A stretch of DNA of 64,000 nucleotides, from NCBI GenBank assembly GCA_049323895.1, contig JBMOKT010000017.1, forward strand, positions 1 to 64,000, read 5' to 3'. This DNA is from JBMOKT01 sp049323895. Its GTDB lineage: Bacteria > Bacillota > Peptococcia > Peptococcales > BICA1-8. Position 1 is the stretch's first letter; every line of letters begins with the position of its first letter. The position numbers and the translations under genes were made by a program. Positions 1 through 8,859 of this stretch are shown here, piece after piece. The notes beneath the pieces were generated by a model that was not told where the DNA came from, did not search any database, and saw nothing but the letters and a program-made list of their open reading frames with translations.

Positions 1-112
1 GGGGTCCATGCTGTTCAACACTTCCTGTAGGGATTATTACCAACCCTGTTTCATTAAGTTCTTTTTCTACCTCCGGTTGGGTCAATTCTAACATCCTATT
101 GCTTTTTTTCAT
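1..112 (-). CDS. Creatininase-family amidohydrolase, N-terminal fragment
   Basis: Only the first 37 codons are inside the window; the gene runs off the left edge. The reading frame opens with ATG at 110-112 after a GGGGGTG ribosome-binding site. It contains the motif GSVEQHGP at residues 30-37, which in the creatininase family (creatinine amidohydrolase, mycofactocin MftE, FAPy deformylases) supplies metal-binding Glu and His residues. These are metal-dependent amidohydrolases of the cytoplasm. The exact substrate cannot be told from this fragment. An 18-bp perfect palindrome lies 43 bp upstream of the start and may be an operator. Confidence 0.7.
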   Translation of the reverse strand, partial: MKKSNRMLELTQPEVEKELNETGLVIIPTGSVEQHGP

Positions 113-154
113 TTTTTCACCCCCTTTGGATTAAGCTAATATCATTATCTTTGT

Positions 155-172
155 TATATGATATATCATATA
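155..172. promoter_or_regulatory. 18-bp perfect palindrome upstream of the creatininase gene
   Basis: TATATGATATATCATATA reads the same on both strands. It lies between the DoxX gene and the creatininase gene, where a promoter for the latter should be. A related but less symmetric AT tract (TGATATATTATATATTATA, about 681-699) lies upstream of the DoxX gene. It could be a repressor operator, or simply AT-rich promoter DNA. Confidence 0.3.
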
Positions 173-216
173 TTCTATATTTTGTTTCAAAATCCTTCTT
201 TTAAATTTTCAAAATT

Positions 217-639
217 TTAATTTACCCAAAAATTATCAAAAGAATAAGTACCTGCACCCAGGAAAAAGAGAACGAAAAATATTCCTGTTAAGGCTAGAGG
301 AAAATCGGCACCATTGAACCATTTGTCTTCTTTGTACTTACATATGGCCCCAACTATCATCTGAAACATGAATAATAGGGAAACTATTCTTGTCAGAAAA
401 CCAAATAGGATTAAAGGAGCACCTATTAACTGGCTTGTTGAAACAAAGTATGCCATTAAATAGGGACAAGGTATCTTGTGAAACTTAAAACGATCGCCTG
501 AACCCCTGAATCCTTGTTTGCCAAAGCTTTTGTGCCAAGCATGCACCCAAAATACCCAAGCTAAGATGATTCTTAGAATTAACAAACTAAAATCTAATGC
601 ACCCTCACCAAAGTCATAAAGGTTTACAAACCATTCCAT
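217..639 (-). CDS. DoxX-family integral membrane protein
   Basis: A 140-residue protein with four hydrophobic segments, at roughly residues 15-35, 62-84, 86-102 and 115-132. An LRIILAWVFWVHAWHKSFG stretch near the N terminus fits the DoxX/DoxD-like family, small four-helix membrane proteins often linked to thiol or redox homeostasis. The ATG at 637-639 is preferred because AAGGGG sits nine bases upstream; an in-frame TTG two codons earlier is too close to that site. The gene stands alone between the creatininase start and the gcv operon terminator. Its substrate or partner is unknown. Confidence 0.65.
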   Translation of the reverse strand: MEWFVNLYDFGEGALDFSLLILRIILAWVFWVHAWHKSFGKQGFRGSGDRFKFHKIPCPYLMAYFVSTSQLIGAPLILFGFLTRIVSLLFMFQMIVGAICKYKEDKWFNGADFPLALTGIFFVLFFLGAGTYSFDNFWVN

Positions 640-645
640 ATTCAA

Positions 646-965
646 TACCCCTTCTGCAATTTATTTTCCCGCCTAAATTTTGATATATTATATATTATAT
701 ACTGCCTACTTTCTTTCCTCTTTTATTTAATTAATTTCAAAAAATAAAAATGGCTTCCATGGAAGCTGTTGATTAGGAAGCTTTTTTTTGAAACTCATTA
801 CGGAAAGTGGAACACTAAGGAATTTTATACTTTCCTATTCGTTATAAAAAACCGCCTGCGACGTTTACTTGGCTAGTTATCCAACTAAAAATTTATTTTT
901 TCCTGGTGTTAAACGACAAAAACGACAGGCGGGATAATCCCTGCTGTCGTTTTGTCACTTCAATT
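646..965. other. 320-bp gap between gcvPB and the DoxX gene
   Basis: No gene seen. It holds the gcv operon terminator (915-956), an AT-rich likely promoter for the DoxX gene near 680-705, and a GCTTCC/GGAAGC hairpin followed by eight T on the plus strand (752-788). That last hairpin has no plus-strand gene to terminate. Confidence 0.6.
915..956 (-). terminator. Terminator of the gcv operon
   Basis: A near-perfect 13-14-bp inverted repeat (GACAAAACGACAG at the transcript's 5' side) around a 15-nt loop, ending in a T-rich stretch on the minus strand. It begins ten bases beyond the gcvPB stop codon. The hairpin is close to symmetric and may also act on plus-strand transcripts. Confidence 0.75.
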
Positions 966-2426
966 TTAACCTTTAGTCCAGCGCAGAATTGGTTTTCTGG
1001 CTGCTTGCGCCTCATCAAACCTGGAAACATAAGTCGAATGGGGGGCTTGATGGAGCAGTTCAGGATTTTCTAAAGCCTCCTGGCTGATTTTAATTAGTGC
1101 TTCAGCAAAACCGTCCAATGTCTCTTTGCTTTCTGTCTCTGTTGGCTCAATCATCATTGCTTCCTCCACAATTAACGGAAAATAAACTGTGGGAGGATGG
1201 TATCCGTAATCTATTAGCCTTTTAGCCATATCCAGGGTGTGGACATCCTTTGCTCTAGCACTCTTTTCCGGAGTAATAATAAATTCATGCTTACATACCG
1301 TATCGAAGGGAACATGGAAATAATCCCTTAATACGGACTTTAAGTAATTGGCGTTTAATACAGCTAACTCACTGGCTTCTTTTAAGCCTTCCCCACCCAG
1401 GGAAAGAATATAGGTAAAGGCTTTGACCGCAACACCAAAATTTCCATAGAAGGCTTTTACCTTGCCAATTGACTGGGGTCGGTCATAATCAAAATAATAC
1501 TGTTCTGAGGATTGGCAATACTCTACCATAGGTTTAGGCATAAAGGGAACTAAAAATTCCTTTACACCCACGGGACCTGAACCTGGTCCTCCCCCTCCAT
1601 GGGGTGTGGAAAATGTTTTATGGAGGTTGAAATGTATTACATCAAAGCCCATATCTCCCGGGCGGGCATAACCCATAATGGCATTCATATTGGCGCCGTC
1701 GTAGTACAAAAGCCCCCCTGCTTGGTGGACAATTGCAGCAATTTCTACGATTTCCTCCTCAAACAATCCTAGGGTATTAGGATTAGTCAGCATTAGTGCA
1801 GCCGTATCCTCCCCAATTACCTCCCTTAAAGCATCCAGGTCAACTAGACCGCGGGAATTGGATTTGATTTCAATGGTTTCATATCCGCAAAGGCTGGCTG
1901 TTGCCGGGTTGGTACCATGGGCAGAATCAGGTACAATAACCTTGTTCCTTTTAAGATCCCCCCGTTGCTCATGATAAGCCTTGATAATCAGGATGCCCGT
2001 CAATTCCCCATGGGCACCGGCTGCAGGCTGTAAAGTAACCCGAGTCATTCCTGCAATTTCACTAAGATATCTATCTAAATCATAAATTAACTGCATGGCA
2101 CCTTGGGACAGTTCTTCTCCTTGATAAGGATGGGTCAGGGCAAAACCAGGAAGACGGGAAATGTCTTCGTTAACCTTGGGATTGTATTTCATAGTACAGG
2201 ATCCTAAGGGGTAAAAACCGGTATCAACCCCATAATTCATTTGGGATAAGCGAGTGAAATGCCTGACAACATCAATCTCACTTACTTCAGGCAGTTCAGC
2301 AGCTTCCTTTCTTAGCTGTTCAGAAGGAATAATTTCCTCTATCGCTTTTTGGGGAACATCAAGTTTGGGAAGTGAATACCCTTTTCTTCCGGGAACTGAT
2401 AATTGGAAAATTAATTTTTCCTTCAT
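966..2426 (-). CDS. gcvPB: Glycine dehydrogenase (decarboxylating) subunit 2
   Basis: The 486-residue C-terminal half of the two-subunit P-protein of the glycine cleavage system. This cytoplasmic PLP enzyme decarboxylates glycine and passes the aminomethyl group to lipoyl-GcvH. The PLP lysine is Lys270 in HFNLHKTFSTPHGGGGPG, and the GSCTMKYNPK motif (residues 75-84) is typical of the family. The start codon overlaps the gcvPA stop codon by four bases (ATGA), as expected for translationally coupled subunits. It is the last gene of the gcvT-gcvH-gcvPA-gcvPB operon and is followed by a strong terminator. Confidence 0.97.
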   Translation of the reverse strand: MKEKLIFQLSVPGRKGYSLPKLDVPQKAIEEIIPSEQLRKEAAELPEVSEIDVVRHFTRLSQMNYGVDTGFYPLGSCTMKYNPKVNEDISRLPGFALTHPYQGEELSQGAMQLIYDLDRYLSEIAGMTRVTLQPAAGAHGELTGILIIKAYHEQRGDLKRNKVIVPDSAHGTNPATASLCGYETIEIKSNSRGLVDLDALREVIGEDTAALMLTNPNTLGLFEEEIVEIAAIVHQAGGLLYYDGANMNAIMGYARPGDMGFDVIHFNLHKTFSTPHGGGGPGSGPVGVKEFLVPFMPKPMVEYCQSSEQYYFDYDRPQSIGKVKAFYGNFGVAVKAFTYILSLGGEGLKEASELAVLNANYLKSVLRDYFHVPFDTVCKHEFIITPEKSARAKDVHTLDMAKRLIDYGYHPPTVYFPLIVEEAMMIEPTETESKETLDGFAEALIKISQEALENPELLHQAPHSTYVSRFDEAQAARKPILRWTKG

Positions 2427-3766
2427 GCTTTATCCCCCCAAACCCTTTGTAATAGATCTATTTCTTCTCTGCTTCTTGCTTCAGTAATACACACTAACAT
2501 GTGATTAGCAAGCTCTGGGTAGAATCTGCCCAAATCAAGACCTCCAATAATCCCGGCATTTTTCAGCCTATTATTAATTTTGGCAATAGGCTCTTGGGTT
2601 TTCACCACAAATTCCTTAAAGGTTTTAGCATTTGGAAAAGCAATCTCCACCCCGGGAAGAGAACCTATTACCTCTTTGGTATAGGCAGTTTTATATAAGC
2701 ACTGCTGAGCCACCTCATTAATGCCTTTTTTACCCATGATGCTCAAATAAATAGTAGCAGCCAAAGCACATAAGGCCTGATTGGAGCAAATGTTAGATGA
2801 TGCCTTTTCCCTGCGGATGTGCTGTTCCCTTGCTTGCAGGGTCAGTACAAAACCGGAATTGCCCCTCTGGTCCTGAGCTATACCTACTATCCGTCCCGGC
2901 ATACGGCGGATATATTTATCCTTAACAGCCATAAACCCTAAATAAGGCCCTCCAAAGCTCAAAGGTATTCCCAGGGGCTGTCCTTCACCTACAACGATAT
3001 CGGCACCCAACTTGCCCGGTGCCTCCAAAATACCTAATGATATCGGGTCAGAAACAATAATTGCCAGGGATTTATTGTCTTGGGCTGTAGTAATAACCTT
3101 TTGCAAGTCTTCTATACTGCCAAAGAAGTTAGGATTTTGAAGCACAACAGCAGCTACATCCGAGGATAAAAGGTTATAATAATTCTCTAAATCTGTTACC
3201 CCCTGCCTAACAGGTATTTCAGTAATCTCTATCCCTCTGCCCCAGGCGTAGGTTTTAACTACTTCCCTGTATTCCGGATGGACTGAGGAACTAATAAGAA
3301 TTTTATTTCTCCGAGTCTGAGCAGCAGCTATAATAACGGCTTCCGCTAAGGCTGTGGCACCATCATACATAGAAGCATTAGCTACATCCATCCCTGTCAG
3401 TTCACAAATAGCTGTTTGAAATTCAAAAATTGCCTGTAGAGTCCCCTGGCTTATTTCCGGTTGATAAGGTGTATATGCGGTATAGAACTCAGATCTCAGC
3501 AGAATATGGTCAATGACTGCAGGACGAAAATGTTCATATGCACCTGCACCCAAAAAGCTGATAAAGTCACCCATATGGGCATTTTCTTGACTTAAACCAG
3601 TAACTTCTTTTACCACTGTCATTTCATCCTTGGTCCGGGGGAGCTTCAAGTCTCCCTTGACTCTTATGCCCGATGGAATATCATTAAACAACTCCTCTGT
3701 TGAAGAAACACCAATTCTGGCTAACATAGCCTCCCGTTCTTCTTCAGTGTGGGGAACGAAATTCAT
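2423..3766 (-). CDS. gcvPA: Glycine dehydrogenase (decarboxylating) subunit 1
   Basis: The 447-residue N-terminal half of the split glycine decarboxylase, which forms an alpha2-beta2 complex with GcvPB. It opens MNFVPHTEEEREAML, the usual start of this family, and keeps the conserved FLGAGAYEHF and PYQPEISQGTLQ motifs. An upstream in-frame TTG would add five residues, but that TTG lies inside the gcvH coding end, so the ATG at 3764-3766 is preferred. Its Shine-Dalgarno GAGGAGG is itself the code for the last GcvH residues. The gcvH stop codon is one base from this start, so the two genes are tightly coupled. Confidence 0.97.
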   Translation of the reverse strand: MNFVPHTEEEREAMLARIGVSSTEELFNDIPSGIRVKGDLKLPRTKDEMTVVKEVTGLSQENAHMGDFISFLGAGAYEHFRPAVIDHILLRSEFYTAYTPYQPEISQGTLQAIFEFQTAICELTGMDVANASMYDGATALAEAVIIAAAQTRRNKILISSSVHPEYREVVKTYAWGRGIEITEIPVRQGVTDLENYYNLLSSDVAAVVLQNPNFFGSIEDLQKVITTAQDNKSLAIIVSDPISLGILEAPGKLGADIVVGEGQPLGIPLSFGGPYLGFMAVKDKYIRRMPGRIVGIAQDQRGNSGFVLTLQAREQHIRREKASSNICSNQALCALAATIYLSIMGKKGINEVAQQCLYKTAYTKEVIGSLPGVEIAFPNAKTFKEFVVKTQEPIAKINNRLKNAGIIGGLDLGRFYPELANHMLVCITEARSREEIDLLQRVWGDKA

Positions 3767-3767
3767 G

Positions 3768-4136
3768 TTATTCCTCCTCAATTAACTTTTTATAAGCTTC
3801 TACAACTAACAGTTCTTCCTCTCCCCCTGTAATTTCCATTTGTAAAATCCACCCTTTACCATAGGGGTCTTGGTTTATTAGTTCAGGGTTGTCTAGTAAT
3901 TCTTCATTTACTGCAATTATTTTTCCGCTGAGAGGGGCATAAATGTCGGATACAGCCTTTACCGACTCCACAACGCCCAGACTATCTCCTGCTTCCAACT
4001 GTACACCAACTTCAGGAAGCTCTACAAACACAACATCTCCCAAGGCTTCTTGGGCATATTGAGTTATGCCAATCTTTTTGCTTTCCAGGTCAACCCATTC
4101 GTGTTCTTTAGTATACTTAAGGTTTTGTGGATACAT
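3768..4136 (-). CDS. gcvH: Glycine cleavage system H protein
   Basis: A 122-residue lipoyl carrier that shuttles the aminomethyl group between the P, T and L proteins. The lipoylation site is Lys60 in GVVESVKAVSDIYAP, and the N terminus (LKYTKEHEWV) is diagnostic. It lies 15 bp downstream of gcvT and its stop codon precedes gcvPA by one base. The fourth component, lipoamide dehydrogenase, is not in this operon; a partial lpd lies at 62964-64000. Confidence 0.98.
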   Translation of the reverse strand: MYPQNLKYTKEHEWVDLESKKIGITQYAQEALGDVVFVELPEVGVQLEAGDSLGVVESVKAVSDIYAPLSGKIIAVNEELLDNPELINQDPYGKGWILQMEITGGEEELLVVEAYKKLIEEE

Positions 4137-4151
4137 ATGTATATACCTCCT

Positions 4152-5255
4152 TTATTTATTACCTTTCCTATAGAAAGGTATTTTAACTAAAACAGCCTTG
4201 CATGGTTTGTTTCTCACCACTACTTCTACTGTGCTGCCTATTTGGGCATATTCTGAGTCTATTAGAGCTATGCCCAGGTTTTTACCTAAGGTCGGGCTAA
4301 AGGAACCAGAGGTGATAAAACCAATTTCCTTCCCATCCAGTAAAATTGCATAACCTTCCCGGGGAATTCCCCGATCAATCATTTCCAAGCCTACTTTTTT
4401 TCTGCTCAGTCCCGTCTTTTCTTGTTCAAAAAGGGCGCTTTTGCCTATAAAATCAGCTTCAGCTTTTAAATCGACAAATACGCCTAGTCCTGCTTCTAGG
4501 GGAGTGATATCCGGACCCAGCTCATGCCCATACAGGGGGAGAGCGGCTTCAAATCTTAGAGTGTCTCTAGCACCCAGCCCTATAGGTGACAGATTATACC
4601 CCGCACCTGCCTTAAGGAACTGCTGCCATAAGGACTGGGCATCATTTGCTTTAAGGTAAATCTCAAATCCGTCTTCTCCAGTATACCCAGTTCTAGAAAT
4701 GATACATTCCATTCCACTCACATTTCCCTTGACAAAACGGAAATATTTAATTTCCTGTAAATTTAAGGGTGTCAGTGTTTGGAGAATTTCCTCGGCTTTG
4801 GGACCCTGGAGGGCTAATTGAGCAGTTTCGTTGGAAATATTGGTTAATTCAATTTCCTCATTTCCCTTTTGCTCATTGACCCACTGCCAATCCTTATCTA
4901 TATTGGAAGCATTAACTACCAGCCAAAAATTTTCCCAATCGAAACAGTACACTAGCAAATCATCAACAGTTCCGCCATTTTCATAGCAAATAGGAGAATA
5001 GAGTACTTTACCCGGTTCAATTTTTTCTAAGTTATTTGTAATCAACCTTTGGATAAATTGGGGAGCACCTTTCCCCCTAACGGCAAATTCACCCATGTGG
5101 GAAACATCGAAAAGCCCTGCATGCTGCCTCACTGCATGATGCTCTTCAATGATGCCTGTATATTGGACAGGCATCTCAAACCCGCCAAAGGGAACAATCT
5201 TTGCCCCCAATTTGACATGTTCTTCATAAAGGGGGGTTCTTTTTAACTCTGACAA
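4152..5255 (-). CDS. gcvT: Aminomethyltransferase (glycine cleavage T protein)
   Basis: A 367-residue tetrahydrofolate-dependent enzyme that releases ammonia from the aminomethyl-lipoyl H protein and forms 5,10-methylene-THF. The N-terminal YEEHVKLGAKIVPFGGFEMPVQY and the conserved DVSHMGEF and RTGYTGEDGFEIY motifs identify it. Length is normal. It is the first gene of the glycine cleavage operon, directly downstream of the tandem glycine riboswitch, so its expression should rise with cellular glycine. Confidence 0.97.
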   Translation of the reverse strand: MSELKRTPLYEEHVKLGAKIVPFGGFEMPVQYTGIIEEHHAVRQHAGLFDVSHMGEFAVRGKGAPQFIQRLITNNLEKIEPGKVLYSPICYENGGTVDDLLVYCFDWENFWLVVNASNIDKDWQWVNEQKGNEEIELTNISNETAQLALQGPKAEEILQTLTPLNLQEIKYFRFVKGNVSGMECIISRTGYTGEDGFEIYLKANDAQSLWQQFLKAGAGYNLSPIGLGARDTLRFEAALPLYGHELGPDITPLEAGLGVFVDLKAEADFIGKSALFEQEKTGLSRKKVGLEMIDRGIPREGYAILLDGKEIGFITSGSFSPTLGKNLGIALIDSEYAQIGSTVEVVVRNKPCKAVLVKIPFYRKGNK

Positions 5256-5351
5256 GAATAATCACCTCCGTTAATTTTGGGTCTAGCTTATAATGTAGAT
5301 ACTGTAGCCACTGTAGGTTCTTTATCTACTAGTATTACTTTTTTGGGCAAA

Positions 5352-5395
5352 ATAAAAAACAGAGCAACAAGAAGACAACCTGCCTTGTTACTCTG
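5352..5395 (-). terminator. Intrinsic terminator of the glycine riboswitch
   Basis: A 12-bp stem (CAGAGTAACAAG at the transcript's 5' side, with one mismatch-tolerant position) followed by a run of T on the minus strand. It begins at the last bases of the second glycine aptamer, so folding of that aptamer would compete with the terminator stem. This is the arrangement expected for a transcriptional ON switch. Confidence 0.8.
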
Positions 5396-5550
5396 TCCGG
5401 AAACCTGAGAGTTTTACCCCTTTGGTGCCCACAATGGAGCTCTCCAGAGTGTCGTCAGAATGCGGTACTTGTACCTGAGAGATTCCAAATCCCTGGCAAA
5501 AAGGATTTGTTGCTCCTTCGGTGTCCATTAAAGGACTCTCCCACATTCAT
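5390..5550 (-). promoter_or_regulatory. Tandem glycine riboswitch (gcvT element)
   Basis: On the minus strand two consecutive aptamers can be read. The first runs from GGGAGAG through CACCGAAGGAGCAA to ATCTCTCAGGTAC. The second runs from CTGGAGAG through CACCAAAGGGGTAA to CTCTCAGG and GGACAGAG. These are the conserved cores of the glycine aptamer, and the two-aptamer layout is the classic one for gcvT operons. A -10 TATAAT (complement at 5578-5583) lies just upstream. The element controls gcvT-gcvH-gcvPA-gcvPB. Confidence 0.95.
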
Positions 5551-5657
5551 CATCCGAATATTAATTTATTTATTAAAATTATACAAAAGGTTCTGATAAT
5601 TTATATTCTATTAATCGAAATTAATTCCTGCTAAAAAAACAAATTTATAAAAAATAT

Positions 5658-5921
5658 TTACATCTTAGACAGAATTTCAGATATATCGTCGCAACCGCAT
5701 TCCACAGGCTTATAGCAATAGCGTTTGTGGTTATTCATATCAACCGTAACAACCCTATGGATAATCCCCTTTTCTACCAATTCCTCAATTATATTTCGGC
5801 ATTGTCCCTCATGCAATTTGGTTTCAGATACTATGCGTCCAATACAGTTCGCCTGTCCATTATATTTTTTCCACAGGCTGCAAATGGCTTCTAAGACCTT
5901 TTTTCTTGCATCGTTCTCCAT
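5658..5921 (-). CDS. Small Cys-containing protein, possible winged-helix domain
   Basis: An 87-residue protein I do not recognise. It has a good ribosome-binding site (GGAGGGG) before ATG. The first 60 residues look like a helix-turn-helix or winged helix: three helical stretches, then EELVEKGIIHRVVTVD, the usual helix-to-wing transition. The tail, residues 66-87, has three Cys in KRYCYKPVECGCDD. With Cys13, Cys26 and Cys41 this could form a metal or redox-sensing site. It stands alone between the ileS terminator and the glycine riboswitch. The functional assignment is a guess from the sequence pattern only. Confidence 0.6.
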   Translation of the reverse strand: MENDARKKVLEAICSLWKKYNGQANCIGRIVSETKLHEGQCRNIIEELVEKGIIHRVVTVDMNNHKRYCYKPVECGCDDISEILSKM

Positions 5922-6000
5922 CTTGACCCCTCCGCTATTAAGGATTATCTAACTTAATAATAATCTATTATCACCAACTAGTAAAGGTTTTCACTAACAA

Positions 6001-6030
6001 AAGAACCAACCCGGAAATGAGTTGGTTCTT
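6001..6030 (-). terminator. Terminator after ileS
   Basis: A perfect 10-bp stem (AAGAACCAAC / GTTGGTTCTT) with a 10-nt loop, followed on the minus strand by TTGTTAG. It sits 12 bp past the ileS stop codon. Confidence 0.75.
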
Positions 6031-6041
6031 CAATAAAACTA

Positions 6042-8834
6042 TTATTTTAAAACACTGGCACAGCGAACACATAAGGTTGGATGATCACCATCTGCTCCCA
6101 CATCTTCAGTATATGTCCAACAGCGTTCACATTTTTGCCCCGGAGCCTGTTCAACCTTGATGGCTAAACCTTTAAACTCGGCAGAAACAAAAATATCATC
6201 CCCTGACACTACTTCTTGCACAAGAATCAAATCAACCTTAGAAACAATAAATATTCCGGCCAAGTCTTTTTCCACTGTTTTTAGAAACTCATACAGTTCT
6301 TGTTCTGCATAAAGCTTAATTGCAGCATTTAAGGAATGTCCTATAACTTTTGCCCGGCGTGCTTCTTCTAGCTGCTTGGTTACCTCTTCCCTAATCGCAA
6401 GTATCTTGTCCCACTTAGCCTCTAGTTCCATATCTAAATAACTTTGGTCATAGTGGGGCCAGCCAGCCATCTGTACGCTTAACTCTTTATTCTCCTGGGG
6501 AAGATGAGACCAAACCTCTTCGGCGGTAAAGGCAAGTACAGGAGTCAGCATTTTAACTAAGGCTGTACATATTTCGTAAATCACTGTCTGGGCTGCCCGC
6601 CGTTCTCTGGAGGCAGGTTTTGATGTATAAAGCCGGTCTTTCACAACATCCAGATAGAACGCACTCATATCCACTGTACAGAAGTTATGGATAGCATGGT
6701 AAACCACATGAAACTCGTATTCATCGTAAGCTTTTGTTACCTTATTAACCAGTATAGCCAGCTTTAATAGTGCCCATTTATCTAATTCCGTTAGCTCCTT
6801 ATACGCAACTTTGTCTTGGGCATAATTGAAATCATAAATGTTGCCTAAAAGATAGCGGAAGGTATTGCGGATTTTCCGATATGACTCTGTCACCTGCTTT
6901 AGTATCCCCGGCGAGGCCGCTACATCTGAACGGTAATCAGCGGAAGATACCCATAGCCTCAGGATATCTGCACCCATCTGTTCGATTACTTCCAAGGGGT
7001 CAATACCGTTCCCTAATGATTTGGACATTTTTCGACCTTTTTCATCTACTAAAAACCCATGGGTTAATACCGCTTTATACGGTGCTTTTCCTGTCGTAGC
7101 AACAGATGTGGAAAGGGAGGAATTAAACCAGCCCCGATGCTGGTCGCTTCCTTCCAAATAAAGGTCAGCCGGCCATACCAGGTCTTCCCTGGTAGTTAAT
7201 ACTGCCTTATGGCTGGAGCCGGAGTCAAACCAAACATCCATTATATCTGTTTCTTTTCTGAATTTGCCCGAGCCGCATTCAGAACATTTTAGTCCAGGTG
7301 GAATTAACCCCTCTGCATCCCTGGCAAACCATACATCAGAACCATGTTCTCTAAATAGACCCTTAATATGGGATATAGTCTCATCATTAATAATTTCCTT
7401 GTTACATGCCTCGCAAAAGAAAATGGGAATGGGAACACCCCAGGTTCTTTGCCTGGAAATACACCAATCGCCACGGTCAGCAACCATGTTATAAATACGG
7501 TCCCGTCCCCAGCTTGGTATAAACTTGACCTTATCAATCTCTGCCAGTGTTTCCTGCCTGAAACCATCGATAGAAGCAAACCATTGTTCCGTAGCCCTGA
7601 ACATAGTTGGGCTTTTACATCTCCAACAATGGGGATACTGGTGGTTAATGAAGCTGAGATTTAATAAAAGTCCGGCCTTATCCAATTCTTCGGCAATAAG
7701 CTTATTGGCAGCATCAGCCTTAATACCGGCGAATTTGCCGGCCTCCTCGGTAAATGTGCCTGTATGGTCTAATGGGGAAAGTACATCCAGACCATAACTT
7801 TTGCCTACTTGAAAGTCTTCCACACCATGACCTGGTGCAGTATGGACGCAGCCTGTACCCTGTTCTAAAGTCACGTGTTCTCCCAAAACGACTACCGAGT
7901 TGCGTTCCATGAAGGGGTGCTTACATAGAATATTTTCTAAGTCCTTACCTTTAAACTCCTTAACTACCTGGTATTCATCTTCACCTGTCCCGCCGGCAGC
8001 CTTCAAGACGGAAGCAATTAATTCTTTAGCCATTAAAAGTTTCTCTTCTCCAACCTTGATGAGCTGATAATCAAAGTCAGGATGAAGAGCAATCGCCATA
8101 TTAGCCGGAAGGGTCCAGGGTGTAGTTGTCCAAATTAGTACGTAACTGCCCTCTTCCGAAAACTCACCGTTAGCATCAATGACGGGAAACTTTACATAGA
8201 TGGAAGGCGATTTCTTGTCGTGATACTCTATTTCAGCCTCAGCTAAGGCAGTCTCACACTGGGGGCACCAATGAACAGGCTTTAAGCCCTTATATATAAA
8301 GCCTTTTTTAGCCATTTCTCCAAATACGCCTATTTGTTCAGCTTCAAATTCTTTATCAAGGGTTAAATAAGGATTTTCCCAGTCACCCCTAACCCCTAAC
8401 CTTTTAAACTGTTCCCGTTGAATACCTATATATTTCAAGGCATACTCCTGACAATGCCTACGGAAATTAACCTTATCAATTTCATGCCTGTTAATGCCTA
8501 ATGCTTTTATTGCCTGAAGTTCTATGGGAAGTCCATGAGTATCCCAGCCAGGGACATATGGTGCATCATAACCATTTTGCGAACGGTATTTTACGATAAT
8601 ATCCTTAAGAATTTTATTAAGGGTATGCCCCAAATGGATATCGCCGTTGGCATAAGGAGGCCCATCATGAAGAATAAATTTTGTCCTTCCTTTGGTATGT
8701 TCCTGTACTTTTTGATATATCTTCTCATTTTCCCAGAAACTAAGTATCTCGGGTTCTTTAGCAGGCAAGTTCCCACGCATGGGAAACCCAGTCTGTGGTA
8801 AATTGAGTGTTTGTCCATAATCAAATTTTTCCAT
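6042..8834 (-). CDS. ileS: Isoleucyl-tRNA synthetase
   Basis: A 930-residue class I aminoacyl-tRNA synthetase that charges tRNA-Ile and edits valine. The HIGH motif appears as HLGH at residues 67-70, KMSKS is in EKGRKMSKSLGN, and the C terminus carries the zinc-binding pairs CERC and CVRC. The ATG at 8832-8834 is chosen because it has GAGGTG upstream and begins MEKFDYGQTLNLP. A longer frame upstream would run through the T-box leader. Transcription starts upstream of a T-box. It is the last gene of the ylm/divIVA-linked series before a terminator. Confidence 0.98.
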   Translation of the reverse strand: MEKFDYGQTLNLPQTGFPMRGNLPAKEPEILSFWENEKIYQKVQEHTKGRTKFILHDGPPYANGDIHLGHTLNKILKDIIVKYRSQNGYDAPYVPGWDTHGLPIELQAIKALGINRHEIDKVNFRRHCQEYALKYIGIQREQFKRLGVRGDWENPYLTLDKEFEAEQIGVFGEMAKKGFIYKGLKPVHWCPQCETALAEAEIEYHDKKSPSIYVKFPVIDANGEFSEEGSYVLIWTTTPWTLPANMAIALHPDFDYQLIKVGEEKLLMAKELIASVLKAAGGTGEDEYQVVKEFKGKDLENILCKHPFMERNSVVVLGEHVTLEQGTGCVHTAPGHGVEDFQVGKSYGLDVLSPLDHTGTFTEEAGKFAGIKADAANKLIAEELDKAGLLLNLSFINHQYPHCWRCKSPTMFRATEQWFASIDGFRQETLAEIDKVKFIPSWGRDRIYNMVADRGDWCISRQRTWGVPIPIFFCEACNKEIINDETISHIKGLFREHGSDVWFARDAEGLIPPGLKCSECGSGKFRKETDIMDVWFDSGSSHKAVLTTREDLVWPADLYLEGSDQHRGWFNSSLSTSVATTGKAPYKAVLTHGFLVDEKGRKMSKSLGNGIDPLEVIEQMGADILRLWVSSADYRSDVAASPGILKQVTESYRKIRNTFRYLLGNIYDFNYAQDKVAYKELTELDKWALLKLAILVNKVTKAYDEYEFHVVYHAIHNFCTVDMSAFYLDVVKDRLYTSKPASRERRAAQTVIYEICTALVKMLTPVLAFTAEEVWSHLPQENKELSVQMAGWPHYDQSYLDMELEAKWDKILAIREEVTKQLEEARRAKVIGHSLNAAIKLYAEQELYEFLKTVEKDLAGIFIVSKVDLILVQEVVSGDDIFVSAEFKGLAIKVEQAPGQKCERCWTYTEDVGADGDHPTLCVRCASVLK

Positions 8835-8859
8835 TTCATTCACCTCATAATAAGAAATA

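Noticed and set aside
752..788. Plus-strand terminator or small RNA gene
   Set aside because: A GCTTCC/GGAAGC hairpin with eight T is present, but no plus-strand promoter or gene leads into it, so I do not list it as a feature of its own.
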